DNA from: Crocinitomicaceae bacterium | GTDB lineage: Bacteria > Bacteroidota > Bacteroidia > Flavobacteriales_D > Crocinitomicaceae | Assembly (NCBI GenBank): GCA_021738405.1 | Contig: JAIPCC010000004.1 | Location: 1 to 59,367, forward strand | Direction of reading: 5' to 3' | DNA length: 59,367 bases | In this document: piece by piece, positions 27,512 to 36,187 of the stretch | Numbering within the stretch: position 1 is the stretch's first letter | Layout: each line of letters begins with the position of its first letter | Made by a program: the position numbers and the translations under genes | Notes under the pieces: generated by a model | What the model saw: the letters and a program-made list of their open reading frames with translations, nothing else | Database searches by the model: none | What the model was told of the DNA's origin: nothing

Positions 27512-27967
27512 TTATATCAGACCAAACTGCTCAAAATGATGTGCGAAGTGTTTGGAGTGCAAGCGCTGCCATTGGGCGTAATTCAATTGCCCATAAAAAG
27601 GATGTAGGGCTGTTGCATTTTCATTTTCTTCGTAATGCTCTAGAAAACTAAGGTAGGCATCTGTGAATTCGTCGATGGCGGTTTCGAGTTCGTCGTTGCG
27701 CAAAGGTGTAGTAGGGGTGGCAAACGATACTTGCACATCTTTGGCCATTGGTTTGTCTGAGTCTAGCCAAGCTTGCATGCGCTCGATGCGCTCTTCTGCG
27801 ACTTCTAGTTGGTATTCACCTTGCCCCATGGACATGTAAAGCGCGTCGGCGAGGTGTTCGACCATGCGTTGTGGGCTCATTTGGCCCCAAGAAGGTGAGG
27901 TGTGTGCTTGTAGCGTTGAAAGTTGGGCCAACATGGCCTCGAGATCGAGTTGAAAAGGAGTAGCCAT
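27512..27967 (-). CDS. DinB-superfamily (DUF1569-like) protein
   Basis: 151 residues, all-helical. Seen: SPQRMVEHLADAL near residue 32 and the closing signature LHPFYGQLNYAQWQRLHSKH with HHFEQFGLI, matching DUF1569/DinB-like four-helix proteins in which three histidines bind a metal. Such proteins include thiol-dependent transferases; the substrate is not known. Its ATG overlaps the lipid kinase stop by one base (TAATG). Confidence 0.75.
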   Translation of the reverse strand: MATPFQLDLEAMLAQLSTLQAHTSPSWGQMSPQRMVEHLADALYMSMGQGEYQLEVAEERIERMQAWLDSDKPMAKDVQVSFATPTTPLRNDELETAIDEFTDAYLSFLEHYEENENATALHPFYGQLNYAQWQRLHSKHFAHHFEQFGLI

Positions 27968-28845
27968 TATTTTTGACCTACGATAATGTGAAGTGAGTGA
28001 GGAACCACGCGCACATTGAGTTCGCGCATAACTATAAGGGGCTCGCCGTCGTGGTGTGCAACACCATTGGGTAGAGAGATTTTTGCGTTCTTAAATGAAA
28101 TGATTTCAGAATAAATTGATTTGTCTGAACGGCCCGTAAAGAACTGAAAAATCATTTTGGGGATGCCAAATAAGGAGAAGGGCTTGAGTAGAAATAATTC
28201 TAATTTGCCGTCTGTGGCATCGGATTTTGGAGAGACTTTAAAGCCATTGCCGAATTCAGAAGTATTGGCAATGGTGCAAAGCACAACTGGTAATTTTTTG
28301 ATTTGCCCATTGGTATCAATGGAGATATTCATGGGATTGTAGCGAAAAAACTCTTTGAGGACATGTTTGACGTAGGTCCAGAAACCGCGTTTGTGGTCTT
28401 CGTCGAATTTTTTGGCAATAATGGCATCTAGTCCGTAGCCGCCAACACCGAGGAAAGGTTGGTCGTTGACCATGACGGTATCCATGAGGATTTGTTGGTT
28501 GAGGTTGATGGTTTGGATGGCTTTTTTGATGTTGCGCGGAATAAACATGTGGCGCGCTAAACCGTTGCCCGATCCGATTGGAATAACGGCTAGGCTTGTG
28601 TTGGTGCCGATGAGCGCTGTGCCAACTTCGTGTACAGAGCCATCGCCGCCCACTGCACAAACGATGTCGACACCGAGTTCAACAGCTTGTTGAGCGATAT
28701 CGATGGCGTGGCCTTTGTGTTTGGTGTATTGGATTTCAAAAGTGTAGGTGTCGTGGTCGAGAAAGCGGCGGATAAGCGCGGGAATGTCGTCTTTGCGACG
28801 AACACCTGAAATAGGGTTGATGATAAACCAAATGCGCTTTTTCAT
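27967..28845 (-). CDS. Diacylglycerol-kinase-family lipid kinase
   Basis: 292 residues from the ATG at 28845, which opens with the family MKKRIWFIINPISG; an ATG 33 bases upstream adds a basic stretch. Seen: CAVGGDGSVHEV and PIGSGNGLA for ATP binding, then the beta-rich C-terminal domain with FGNGFKVSPKSDATDGKLEL and HDGEP. Related to YegS/BmrU/DgkB; phosphorylates a lipid diacylglycerol-like or sphingoid substrate at the membrane. Upstream of, and overlapping, the DinB-like gene. Confidence 0.93.
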   Translation of the reverse strand: MKKRIWFIINPISGVRRKDDIPALIRRFLDHDTYTFEIQYTKHKGHAIDIAQQAVELGVDIVCAVGGDGSVHEVGTALIGTNTSLAVIPIGSGNGLARHMFIPRNIKKAIQTINLNQQILMDTVMVNDQPFLGVGGYGLDAIIAKKFDEDHKRGFWTYVKHVLKEFFRYNPMNISIDTNGQIKKLPVVLCTIANTSEFGNGFKVSPKSDATDGKLELFLLKPFSLFGIPKMIFQFFTGRSDKSIYSEIISFKNAKISLPNGVAHHDGEPLIVMRELNVRVVPHSLHIIVGQK

Positions 28846-28875
28846 TTTTTTTGACCGCGCTACGTGCGCTTTTCT

Positions 28876-28883
28876 CAAAGTTA
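28876..28883 (-). promoter_or_regulatory. Candidate -7 box of the lipid kinase unit
   Basis: TAACTTTG on the minus strand, 30 bases before the ATG at 28845. It would give a normal short leader. No TTG at the usual spacing. Confidence 0.4.
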
Positions 28884-28973
28884 AACATTTTTTGCCAATG
28901 CCACATAAAGATTTATCGATGAAATGTCGATAACTCCTGCATTTGCGTTATTTTTAACAGCAAATATAATGCC

Positions 28974-29681
28974 ATGAAGAAAAAACCAGCTGCCGACCCA
29001 ATTGTGGCCAATCGCCAACAACTCATCGATATCCTTTTACATAAATCAGCCCTTAAACAAGATATCGCCGACGACGCTGAACGCGTTTTTGAACAACTCC
29101 GTGCGCTCATAGACAAAGAACTCATTGCGCTCAAGGAGGTCATTACCGATGAACGCGTGCGCCTCTGGATCAAGGACAGGGGTGACCACGAATTTCACGT
29201 GTATATCGGCAGTGATGTGCTCGTTTTCAATCTGCACCACAACGTTTTTCGCTTGCCTGATTCCAATCCGCTATGGGGGACGGCCTATTTCAAGTCGAAC
29301 CCAAACAATGGCTACTTTGGCACCATTCACATTTACAATTTTTTGGCAGAATCTATGCAGCAAAATCGCCTAGACGACATGGGGAATTTGATTGCGCGCA
29401 TTTTTGTCAATCACGAAAGGCATTTTTTCATCGAAGGAAAAGGGTCGCTTGGCGCCACCTTTAATGACCCCCAACATATGTTGTTGTCAGAGCAATTGCT
29501 GCAGCTTATTGCACAGATGGCTTTTGCCTATGCACTGCAATTTGACCTCTATATTCCGCCGTTTGAATATATGGATAATGTCAGTGTGGGACAGATTTTC
29601 GTGATGGGTGAGCAGCTCAAACTCAAAACAGCCAAGCGTTTGGGCTTTAAGATGAGTTCTGACGCCCCTGAAATTTCTTAA
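28974..29681 (+). CDS. Conserved hypothetical protein
   Basis: 235 residues, family not recognised. No signal peptide or transmembrane helix, so cytoplasmic. The N-terminal third is helical and charged (IADDAERVFEQLRALIDKELIALKEV), the middle is beta-rich (EFHVYIGSDVLVFNLHHNVFR), followed by FGTIHIYNFLAESMQQNR and a C-terminal GQIFVMGEQLKLKTAKRLGF. Its composition fits its neighbours. Upstream of the tRNA-Glu pair, with no gene-specific partner nearby. Confidence 0.75.
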   Translation: MKKKPAADPIVANRQQLIDILLHKSALKQDIADDAERVFEQLRALIDKELIALKEVITDERVRLWIKDRGDHEFHVYIGSDVLVFNLHHNVFRLPDSNPLWGTAYFKSNPNNGYFGTIHIYNFLAESMQQNRLDDMGNLIARIFVNHERHFFIEGKGSLGATFNDPQHMLLSEQLLQLIAQMAFAYALQFDLYIPPFEYMDNVSVGQIFVMGEQLKLKTAKRLGFKMSSDAPEIS

Positions 29682-29716
29682 AAAAAATGTCAAGCGCCCT
29701 TGCGCTTCAAGAAATT
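29672..29716. repeat. Nested inverted repeats across the tRNA promoter
   Basis: Outer arms AATTTCTT (29672-29679) and AAGAAATT (29709-29716) enclose a perfect inner hairpin AAGCGC-CCTT-GCGCTT (29692-29707). The outer arm overlaps the end of the upstream gene, and the -33 TTG of the tRNA promoter sits in the inner loop. No T run follows on plus. May be a weak terminator or a control structure. Confidence 0.45.
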
Positions 29717-29729
29717 CCTACTATATTTG
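29700..29729 (+). promoter_or_regulatory. Promoter of the tRNA-Glu genes
   Basis: TTG (29700-29702), 19-base spacer, TATATTTG (29722-29729), a textbook Bacteroidota -33/-7 promoter 30 bases before the first tRNA. Confidence 0.75.
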
Positions 29730-29759
29730 CAATCCCAAATTCTGGGGTTTTGACATTTT

Positions 29760-29831
29760 GGCCCATTCGTCTAGTGGTTAGGACGCAAGGTTTTCATCCT
29801 TGTAACAGGAGTTCGATTCTCCTATGGGCTG
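29760..29831 (+). tRNA. tRNA-Glu (TTC), copy 1, CCA encoded
   Basis: 72 bases plus encoded CCA (29832-29834). Cloverleaf: acceptor GGCCCAT/ATGGGCT with a G-T first pair, D arm CTAGTGG, anticodon stem CAAGG/CCTTG with loop TTTTCAT (anticodon TTC), T arm AGGAG/CTCCT around TTCGATT. Discriminator G. Confidence 0.95.
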
Positions 29832-29842
29832 CCAATTTTTTT

Positions 29843-29914
29843 GGCCCATTCGTCTAGTGGTTAGGACGCAAGGTTTTCATCCTTGTAACAGGAGTTCGAT
29901 TCTCCTATGGGCTG
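29843..29914 (+). tRNA. tRNA-Glu (TTC), copy 2, CCA not encoded
   Basis: Identical in all 72 bases to copy 1, 83 bases downstream in tandem. After the discriminator G the sequence reads CAT, so CCA must be added by the tRNA nucleotidyltransferase (gene at 34705-36141). A T run follows. Confidence 0.95.
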
Positions 29915-29948
29915 CATTTTTTTAATGAGATTAATTATATAAATAGCT

Positions 29949-30200
29949 ATGGCAAACCATAAATCATCCATCAAGCGCATTCGTTCAAATGAGTCTAAGC
30001 GCGTATTGAATAAATACCAGCACAAAACAACTCGCAACGCGATGCGTAAATTGCGTGCAACCAAAGATCGCAAAGAGGCAGAAGGTTTGTTTCCTGCTGT
30101 TGTAGCCATGCTAGACAAACTTGCAAAACGCAATATCATTCACAAAAACAAAGCAGCTAACCTTAAGTCAGGTTTGCAAGTGCGCATCAACGCACTCTAA
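29949..30200 (+). CDS. rpsT: 30S ribosomal protein S20
   Basis: 83 residues, Lys/Arg-rich and helical: [18 protein letters not shown] at the start, [10 protein letters not shown], and [14 protein letters not shown] near the end, the S20 signature. Binds 16S rRNA early in 30S assembly. 34 bases after the second tRNA-Glu, so perhaps co-transcribed, with its own terminator. Confidence 0.97.
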   Translation: MANHKSSIKRIRSNESKRVLNKYQHKTTRNAMRKLRATKDRKEAEGLFPAVVAMLDKLAKRNIIHKNKAANLKSGLQVRINAL

Positions 30201-30222
30201 GCTTCTTTTTATTCGAATTATG

Positions 30223-30257
30223 AAGGGCTGCCTCTATGGGGTGGCCCTTATTTTTTT
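30223..30257 (+). terminator. Rho-independent terminator of rpsT
   Basis: Stem AAGGGC/GCCCTT extended by G-T and G-C pairs (30223-30232 with 30240-30249), then TATTTTTTT. Confidence 0.85.
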
Positions 30258-30259
30258 CT

Positions 30260-30267
30260 TAAGTTTG
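30260..30267 (+). promoter_or_regulatory. -7 box of the barrel-protein gene
   Basis: TAAGTTTG directly after the rpsT terminator; it ends 4 bases before the ATG at 30272. No -33 TTG at normal spacing. Confidence 0.5.
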
Positions 30268-30271
30268 CGTC

Positions 30272-32035
30272 ATGAAATACTTTTTGTCTTTTTTGTTGCT
30301 CACCTCGCTTTACAGCCGCATTGAAGCTCAAGTTTTAGCCCCAATAGACACCCTCAAACTAGAGACGCGCACCTTCGGAGACCTCCAGGCCTTGACGCAG
30401 CAAATGGACGGTTTTGGCGCTAATTTCTTCTTCAATCCGCAGCAAATTCTGCCAGATGCCACCGATTTATACCAACTTGGCTGTACCACATTCGCTAAAC
30501 CTCAAACACTCCTCAAACCACTCACATTTTCAGCACTTCCGCACCTAGGTTTTGGCTATGGTTTTGGTGCACAAGGCGCACAGCGTATCCGCGTAGATTT
30601 TGAGCAGGCTTTTGCACATCGTGTTTTATTTAACCTGCGCTACGATCGCTGGCAACGCACGGGTTTTATCCGCGCCGATGATTTGCGCTATAGCCAATTG
30701 CAGCTCAATTTATATCAAACCGGAAAACGACACGAAGCGTTGCTGCATTTTGGCAATGCCAGCGATGATCGCCAGTGGGCGGGCGGCTTGGCGTCTTACG
30801 TAGCTCTAGGGAGCATTGCAATGGATTTACTGCCCGTGGTCAAGGAAAGCTCCCGTACACAAAAAAATGCTTACCATGCAAGCCTAGACTTCCGCTATCG
30901 TTTATTTGGCGATTCCTTGCATGCTTTCAATTTAGCGACTCAACATCAGTACCAATTGCAAAAGAGGCTCTATCTGGAGGAGGGTCCCTTGAGTACATTT
31001 TACCCACAAACTTATTTTAGTCCCGATTCCTGTGCTGATGTTTTTGACCAACAACTCCTAGAGAACCGCGTGGGTTTACAAGCGCAAATACCCGGTTTAG
31101 AATGGAATTCACAAATTGGCCTCAGACAGCGGCTTTGGTCCGATGCACTCATGCAATACGACACCCTAGAAATCAATTGGCACAACCATTTACAGCTCAA
31201 ACGGGCAGCACATGATCTGGCGCATGAAAATGAATTCAATATCAGTGGTGCTGCACAAGGATGGCATGCCAATAGTACCTACCGTTGGGCTCAAAAGAAC
31301 TGGAAAGTCGCTGTGGAGCATCGCTTTGCCAATGAATGGCCGCTGTTGTTACAACGCGCGTACCAAAGTAACCTCACCAACTATTTCTGGAGTAATCCGC
31401 AAAAACAGTTTTTTCAGGAATTGAGCGCGTTGGGAGCGTATCAAAATAACGCCAAGACACTGAGTGCCCGCATGAAATTGAGCCTCCTTCAGTACAAAAA
31501 TGCTTACCGTTTTGACCCGCTACTAATGCTTTGGTCTACTGCTGCAACGGTCTCAGCTGGTCAATTGGCGAGCCTTCAAACCGACATCAGTTACACTTTG
31601 CCCAACAATATAAAAACGCCATCAAATGGCGCGTGGGCGCTAGGATCAAAGTACAAGTTTTTGGCCCAGAAGGATGCTTTTTTACCGAAGCATCAAGCTG
31701 CCCTCACTTTGGCATGGCAGGGTGGCGTTTTCAAAGACAAGCGCTTAAATATGCGCGTAGAAGGTCAGGTGACCTACCAATCTGAGAGCAAAACTTTGGT
31801 TTATCTTCCGTTTATGGAGAGCATTGACTGGGGAGCATCTCAACTTGGAGCGGTGAACGCAGCATTCTTGAATGCGCAATTCAATGTGGCACTAGAAGTA
31901 AAAACTTTCAGATTTTTTGTGAATGTCGCTAATCTAGGCAGTTATTGGAACGCTGCACAGCTTTCTACAGTGCAAGGTTATCCGCTTCCAACCATGCAAA
32001 TCAGGTTGGGGCTTACTTGGGATTTCTGGAATTAA
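30272..32035 (+). CDS. Putative outer-membrane beta-barrel (porin-like) protein
   Basis: 587 residues. Signal peptide (1-19, ending IEAQ). The mature part is a long series of alternating amphipathic strands with aromatic ends and finishes RLGLTWDFWN, the aromatic C-terminus seen in outer-membrane barrels. The length and the middle part (FNPQQILPD, GYGFGAQGAQRI) recall the Bacteroidota putative-porin family, but I cannot confirm this. No plug or TonB box. Stands alone, convergent with sucD (14-base gap). Confidence 0.65.
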   Translation: MKYFLSFLLLTSLYSRIEAQVLAPIDTLKLETRTFGDLQALTQQMDGFGANFFFNPQQILPDATDLYQLGCTTFAKPQTLLKPLTFSALPHLGFGYGFGAQGAQRIRVDFEQAFAHRVLFNLRYDRWQRTGFIRADDLRYSQLQLNLYQTGKRHEALLHFGNASDDRQWAGGLASYVALGSIAMDLLPVVKESSRTQKNAYHASLDFRYRLFGDSLHAFNLATQHQYQLQKRLYLEEGPLSTFYPQTYFSPDSCADVFDQQLLENRVGLQAQIPGLEWNSQIGLRQRLWSDALMQYDTLEINWHNHLQLKRAAHDLAHENEFNISGAAQGWHANSTYRWAQKNWKVAVEHRFANEWPLLLQRAYQSNLTNYFWSNPQKQFFQELSALGAYQNNAKTLSARMKLSLLQYKNAYRFDPLLMLWSTAATVSAGQLASLQTDISYTLPNNIKTPSNGAWALGSKYKFLAQKDAFLPKHQAALTLAWQGGVFKDKRLNMRVEGQVTYQSESKTLVYLPFMESIDWGASQLGAVNAAFLNAQFNVALEVKTFRFFVNVANLGSYWNAAQLSTVQGYPLPTMQIRLGLTWDFWN

Positions 32036-32049
32036 AAGAGGAAGAAAGC

Positions 32050-32922
32050 TTAGCGGCCGAGTACTTCTGCCATTTTGGCACCGATCTGAGCAGGAGAATC
32101 TACTACGTGGATACCACATTCGCTCATGATGCGTTTTTTCGCCTCTGCGGTGTCGTCTGCGCCACCAACAATAGCGCCAGCATGACCCATTGTGCGTCCT
32201 TTTGGTGCGGTTTCACCAGCGATGAAACCAACTACTGGTTTGGTGCCATTTTCTTTGATCCAGCGCGCTGCAATAGCTTCTAAATTACCGCCGATTTCGC
32301 CGATCATGACAATACCTTCAGTTTCTGGGTCGTTCATAAGGAGCTCTACTGCTTCGCGGGTAGTGGTGCCGATAATTGGGTCGCCACCGATACCGATTGC
32401 TGTAGTGATGCCCATTCCTGCTTTGGCAACTTGGTCTGCTGCTTCGTAAGTGAGGGTACCAGATTTAGAAACGATTCCAATTTTACCTTTCTTGAAGACA
32501 AAACCGGGCATGATCCCTACTTTGGCTTCGCCAGCAGTAATGACACCTGGGCAGTTTGGCCCGATGAGTCTTGTTTCAAAAGCTTTGATGTATTCTTTTG
32601 CCTTGACCATGTCGTTGACAGGAATGCCTTCTGTGATACAGACAATAACCTTAATACCTGCTTCTGCAGCTTCCATTATGGCGTCTGCAGCAAAGGCTGG
32701 CGGAACAAAAATGATAGAGGTATCGGCTTGTGTTTGAGCAACAGCGTCAGAAACGGTATTGAAAACTGGACGATCTAAGTGGCTAGAGCCGCCTTTTCCT
32801 GGGGTAACACCACCAACCACGTTTGTACCAAATTCGATCATTTGGGTGGCGTGAAAGGTGCCTTCGCTACCTGTAAAACCTTGAACAATTACTCTGGAGT
32901 TTTTATTTACCAATACACTCAT
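32050..32922 (-). CDS. sucD: Succinyl-CoA synthetase alpha subunit
   Basis: 290 residues, full length. Citric-acid-cycle enzyme making ATP/GTP from succinyl-CoA. Seen: [17 protein letters not shown] and [14 protein letters not shown] (CoA site), [33 protein letters not shown] and the phospho-histidine in [11 protein letters not shown] at about residue 247. The beta subunit gene sucC is not in the window, unlike many genomes where the two are adjacent. Confidence 0.97.
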   Translation of the reverse strand: MSVLVNKNSRVIVQGFTGSEGTFHATQMIEFGTNVVGGVTPGKGGSSHLDRPVFNTVSDAVAQTQADTSIIFVPPAFAADAIMEAAEAGIKVIVCITEGIPVNDMVKAKEYIKAFETRLIGPNCPGVITAGEAKVGIMPGFVFKKGKIGIVSKSGTLTYEAADQVAKAGMGITTAIGIGGDPIIGTTTREAVELLMNDPETEGIVMIGEIGGNLEAIAARWIKENGTKPVVGFIAGETAPKGRTMGHAGAIVGGADDTAEAKKRIMSECGIHVVDSPAQIGAKMAEVLGR

Positions 32923-32944
32923 AATATCACTTTTTTTTGCGAGT

Positions 32945-32971
32945 CAAAATTAAACATTTATTTGGCATCAA
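32945..32971 (-). promoter_or_regulatory. Candidate sucD promoter
   Basis: On the minus strand, TTG (32971-32969), 16-base spacer, TAATTTTG (32952-32945), 22 bases before the ATG. It lies partly in the 3' end of the FKBP gene. Spacer is one base short of the usual range. Confidence 0.45.
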
Positions 32972-33401
32972 TTACCTTCATTTTAAAATAGAGGATTTTA
33001 TCTTTTCCGATGCGATCAGTTCCGCTCTGGCCATAAGCGAGTTGAGGTGGCGCAATACAGCGCAATTGACTCCCGACGGGCAAGCCGTAAAGGGCTTCCC
33101 TCCAGCCCTTGATGAGTCCGTTGAGGGGTAGGCCAACTGCCTGATCCTGAACTTCAATGATTTTGCCGGATAGTAATTTGAGCGTGTAACTTACCCAAAC
33201 GCTGTCTTGAATTTGGATGGCTCTTCCTGTGCCCAACGAATCTATTTTGAGGTATAGACCACTGCCTGTAGGTTTGAGATTTAATTTGTATTTCTTGTTG
33301 TAGGCTTGAATCTGTTTTTCAAATTTGCTGACTTCGGTTTTTGAATAGCCACAAGCGCTGAATAGCACTAACAAACTTAAAATGAGTATGAGCGGCTTCA
33401 T
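32958..33401 (-). CDS. FKBP-type peptidyl-prolyl isomerase lipoprotein
   Basis: 147 residues. Signal peptide with lipobox FSAC (Cys17), helical stretch, then a short FKBP domain: VWVSYTLKLLSGKIIEV, GLIKGWREALYGLPVGSQ, PPQLAYGQ. Likely periplasmic face of a membrane. Several FKBP active-site residues differ (for instance no DSS motif), so activity may be weak. Its ATG overlaps the methyltransferase stop by 4 bases. Confidence 0.87.
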   Translation of the reverse strand: MKPLILILSLLVLFSACGYSKTEVSKFEKQIQAYNKKYKLNLKPTGSGLYLKIDSLGTGRAIQIQDSVWVSYTLKLLSGKIIEVQDQAVGLPLNGLIKGWREALYGLPVGSQLRCIAPPQLAYGQSGTDRIGKDKILYFKMKVIDAK

Positions 33402-34123
33402 ATTTTTTCTAAAACCGCTAAATAATGTTCCTCTACCGAATAGGCCCTACGACATTTGAAGCCGCAGTCTGTGGCGTGTTGGTGCAGGGTGTCGTAGTCG
33501 ACGTATAGCCATTCAAATTCAGGGCCACTCACTTTTTGATAGTGCATCTGGAACTTGAAGTTGCCGTAATAGGCAGAATTGAGGTCGAGCCAATAGCCTC
33601 CGTCTTCATCTTCGTACAGATATTTCACATCTGTGGAGTCGGCGATCAGGCGGCCACCAGGCAAGAGGAGTTCGTGCGCTTTTTTCAAAAATGCAGGAAG
33701 GTTTTCAAGATTTTTTGCCAAACCCATCCCGTTCATCAGCGATAAAATGGTGTTGTATTGGGTTTTGTTTTGGAGGGCGTAAAAGTCAATTTGCTTGGCA
33801 TCTAGGCCGTTTTCTTTCATTTGGGCTACGGCTCCGGCAGAGAGGTCAATAGCGCTGACTTTGTGTCCGCGGTCTTGCAAAGCAAGTGCATGCACACCTG
33901 CGCCAGCTCCGATGTCTAGCACTGCACCTCTGCATTGGTCTAAAGCACTGAGTTCGAGTTCGGGCATTTCTTCTTCTTTGCGGAACAAGACCTCAATTGG
34001 GATGATGTCGTCGTCGCATAGATCTGAGCTGACAATGATGTCAAAGGGTTTTCTAAATTTGGCGTAGTCTTGGATGGCTTGGCCAATAGGATCGCCGGTT
34101 GGTGCGGTGGTCTTAGTATTCAT
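33398..34123 (-). CDS. SAM-dependent methyltransferase
   Basis: 241 residues from the ATG at 34123. The longer frame upstream is a Thr-rich shadow of the neighbour's acidic tail. Class I fold: motif I VLDIGAGAGVHALALQDRG near residue 70, AIDLSAG, SLMNGMGLAK, and PGGRLIADSTD. Substrate unknown. The start overlaps the end of the pRiA4b-like gene by 11 bases. Confidence 0.87.
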   Translation of the reverse strand: MNTKTTAPTGDPIGQAIQDYAKFRKPFDIIVSSDLCDDDIIPIEVLFRKEEEMPELELSALDQCRGAVLDIGAGAGVHALALQDRGHKVSAIDLSAGAVAQMKENGLDAKQIDFYALQNKTQYNTILSLMNGMGLAKNLENLPAFLKKAHELLLPGGRLIADSTDVKYLYEDEDGGYWLDLNSAYYGNFKFQMHYQKVSGPEFEWLYVDYDTLHQHATDCGFKCRRAYSVEEHYLAVLEKI

Positions 34124-34676
34124 ATTCGCTGTAATCGTTGAGGTCGTCGTCTGCGTAGTCGTCGTCAAAATCTTGGAAACCAAATTCGTCTTCTTCTTCG
34201 TCGGCATCGGCAATTTGATTTTCGGGGCCGAATAGATTTTCGTCGAGCATTGATTTGGTGCTTTCTTGTGGCGCATTGCCAATGGCTAAGGCCATAATGG
34301 GGCTTTCTGGTGCTTCTTTTTCGTAGGCGATGAGTTCTATTAAGAAGATCCACATGCGCATGAAGTCGTAGACCAAAATAAAGCGTTGGTCGGGTTCGGT
34401 GAGGAAATCTTGTAGGCAAGCTTGTTTCATGACCGAAGCGGGCTCGTCTATGGCGTCGTCGTCGTAGGACATATCCAATAAAGAGAGCTCATGGCCTTTG
34501 TCCCAGCTGTCGTTGGAGACGTAAAAGCTGGCCATTTGATCTCCGTTGAAACCAAATGCAGCCATAATAGCATGGTAAAAAGTTTCGAAATCAGCATCGT
34601 TGGCGATGAGGATGTCTCTAAAGACTTCTTCGTTTTTGTCGCTATCAAGCAATACGCGAAATTTTAAACCGGGCAT
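34113..34676 (-). CDS. Plasmid pRiA4b ORF-3-like protein
   Basis: 187 residues from the ATG at 34676. Matches the PRiA4_ORF3 family by the opening LKFRVLLDSDKNEEVFRDILI and ETFYHAIMAAFGFNGDQMASFYV. It ends in a strongly acidic low-complexity tail (about 150-187, rich in Asp, Glu and Tyr). Despite the plasmid name, the protein is widespread on chromosomes and there are no mobile-element marks here. Function unknown. Between the cca gene (28-base gap) and the methyltransferase. Confidence 0.78.
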   Translation of the reverse strand: MPGLKFRVLLDSDKNEEVFRDILIANDADFETFYHAIMAAFGFNGDQMASFYVSNDSWDKGHELSLLDMSYDDDAIDEPASVMKQACLQDFLTEPDQRFILVYDFMRMWIFLIELIAYEKEAPESPIMALAIGNAPQESTKSMLDENLFGPENQIADADEEEDEFGFQDFDDDYADDDLNDYSEYEY

Positions 34677-34704
34677 GTTGTTGGATTTAGGATAAAGGTA
34701 ATGA

Positions 34705-36141
34705 TTATTCAGGCTGTGGAGCCACAACGACCGCTTTTAAACCGAGTTCAGCGCCAAAACGCAGCATTTCGGCAAAGGCCTCTTGGTACTCGTTGGCGAT
34801 GTGCCCTTCGAGAATGGCATCTTTGATGTGCATTTTGATGGAGCCAATTGCCGAACACGGGCCAATTTGGAAGGTATCCATAATGAGCTGACCTGAAATT
34901 GGTGGTTGAAAATTGCGCACGCGGTCTTTTTCTTCTACCAACTTGAGCTTTTCGGAGACGAGTTCAAAATTTTGCTTGTAGCGCTTGACTTTGAATTCGT
35001 TTTTGCTCGTGATATCGGCGTTGCATAATAACATGAGGTCTTCGATGTCGTCGCCGGCTTCGTGCAGCAATCTGCGTATGGCGGCGTCCGTAACCGAACC
35101 TTTGACTAAAGCAATAGGCCTCAAATGCAAGCGGACCAACTTCTGGACATATTTCATTTGGTGGTCTAGCGGCAAGCGCAAGCGTTTAAAAAGTTTGGGA
35201 ACCATTTTGGAGCCTAATTCTTCGTGTCCGTGGAAAGTCCAGCCTACTTGTGGGTCAAAGCGCTTGGTTGGGGCTTTGGCGATGTCGTGCAAAATTGCAG
35301 CCCAGCGCAGCCAAAGGTTGTTGGTGTGCAAGGCTAGGTTGTCCAATACTTCTAAGGTATGCAGAAAATTATCTTTATGTGCTTTGCCGTCGCGGGTTTC
35401 GATGCCCTGAAGCGCCGTGAGTTCGGCAAAGAAAAGATCGAGTAGACTCGTGGCTTGCATGAGTTTGAAGCCGCGCGAGGGTTGTTTGGTCAGGATGATT
35501 TTGTTGAGTTCGTCGGTAATGCGCTCTTGCGAAAGAATCTGCAGCCTATCGGCGTTTGCTTTCATGGCTTCTAAACATGGAGCTGTAATTGTAAATTCAA
35601 AGCGAGTGGCAAAGCGAATGGCGCGAAGCATGCGCAGCGGATCATCGCTGAATGTGATGTGTGGGTCTAGTGGCGTGCGGATGATGCCGGCTTCGATGTC
35701 GGCTTGCCCATTGAAAGGATCGATGAGCTGGCCAAGGGTTTCGGCGCGCAAACTTATAGCCATAGAATTAATGGTGAAGTCGCGTCGGTTTTGGTCGTCT
35801 TGGAGGGTACCTGCGACGGTTTCTGGTTTGCGCGATGCCGGGCTGTAAGATTCTTTGCGGGCGCCTACAAATTCGATGTCTAGGTCTTTGTACTTAAAAT
35901 GGGCTGTGCCAAAATTTTTGAAAATACTGACCTTCTTGACCCTTAAAATGTCTGCAGTTGCACGCGCGAGTGCTGGGCCATCGCCAAGTACTAAAATGTC
36001 GATGTCTTTGCTAGGGCGATCCATGATGAGGTCTCGGACCCATCCGCCAATAACGTATACGTCGAGCTTGTGCTCAGTTGCGTACTGAGATAATACTTTA
36101 AATACGGGGTGTTTGAGGTGACTAGCGTAAGAAACATCCAT
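34705..36141 (-). CDS. cca: CCA-adding tRNA nucleotidyltransferase with HD domain
   Basis: 478 residues from the ATG at 36141; a longer upstream frame is Thr/Ser-rich antisense-like sequence. Adds or repairs the 3' CCA of tRNAs. Seen: head-domain YVIGGWVRDLIMDRPSKDIDI (GG 32-33, D46/D48), RRDFTINSMA, DDPLRMLRAIRFATRF, then an HD domain (ILHDIAKAPTKRF). Needed for tRNA-Glu copy 2 in this window, which lacks CCA. Confidence 0.95.
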   Translation of the reverse strand: MDVSYASHLKHPVFKVLSQYATEHKLDVYVIGGWVRDLIMDRPSKDIDILVLGDGPALARATADILRVKKVSIFKNFGTAHFKYKDLDIEFVGARKESYSPASRKPETVAGTLQDDQNRRDFTINSMAISLRAETLGQLIDPFNGQADIEAGIIRTPLDPHITFSDDPLRMLRAIRFATRFEFTITAPCLEAMKANADRLQILSQERITDELNKIILTKQPSRGFKLMQATSLLDLFFAELTALQGIETRDGKAHKDNFLHTLEVLDNLALHTNNLWLRWAAILHDIAKAPTKRFDPQVGWTFHGHEELGSKMVPKLFKRLRLPLDHQMKYVQKLVRLHLRPIALVKGSVTDAAIRRLLHEAGDDIEDLMLLCNADITSKNEFKVKRYKQNFELVSEKLKLVEEKDRVRNFQPPISGQLIMDTFQIGPCSAIGSIKMHIKDAILEGHIANEYQEAFAEMLRFGAELGLKAVVVAPQPE

Positions 36142-36147
36142 GGGATG

Positions 36148-36155
36148 CAAAGTTA
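36148..36155 (-). promoter_or_regulatory. -7 box of cca
   Basis: TAACTTTG on the minus strand, ending 6 bases before the cca ATG, in the 46-base gap after the RRM gene. No -33 TTG found. Confidence 0.45.
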
Positions 36156-36187
36156 GCGTAATCGCCGAAATGTGGAGCTTTCCGACT

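Noticed and set aside
34124-34282. Longer methyltransferase start
   Set aside because: The extra 53 residues are a frame shadow of the neighbour's acidic tail with no family match.
34113-34676. Plasmid or mobile element remnant (pRiA4b ORF-3 family)
   Set aside because: The family is common on chromosomes; no transposase, inverted repeats or att site is visible.
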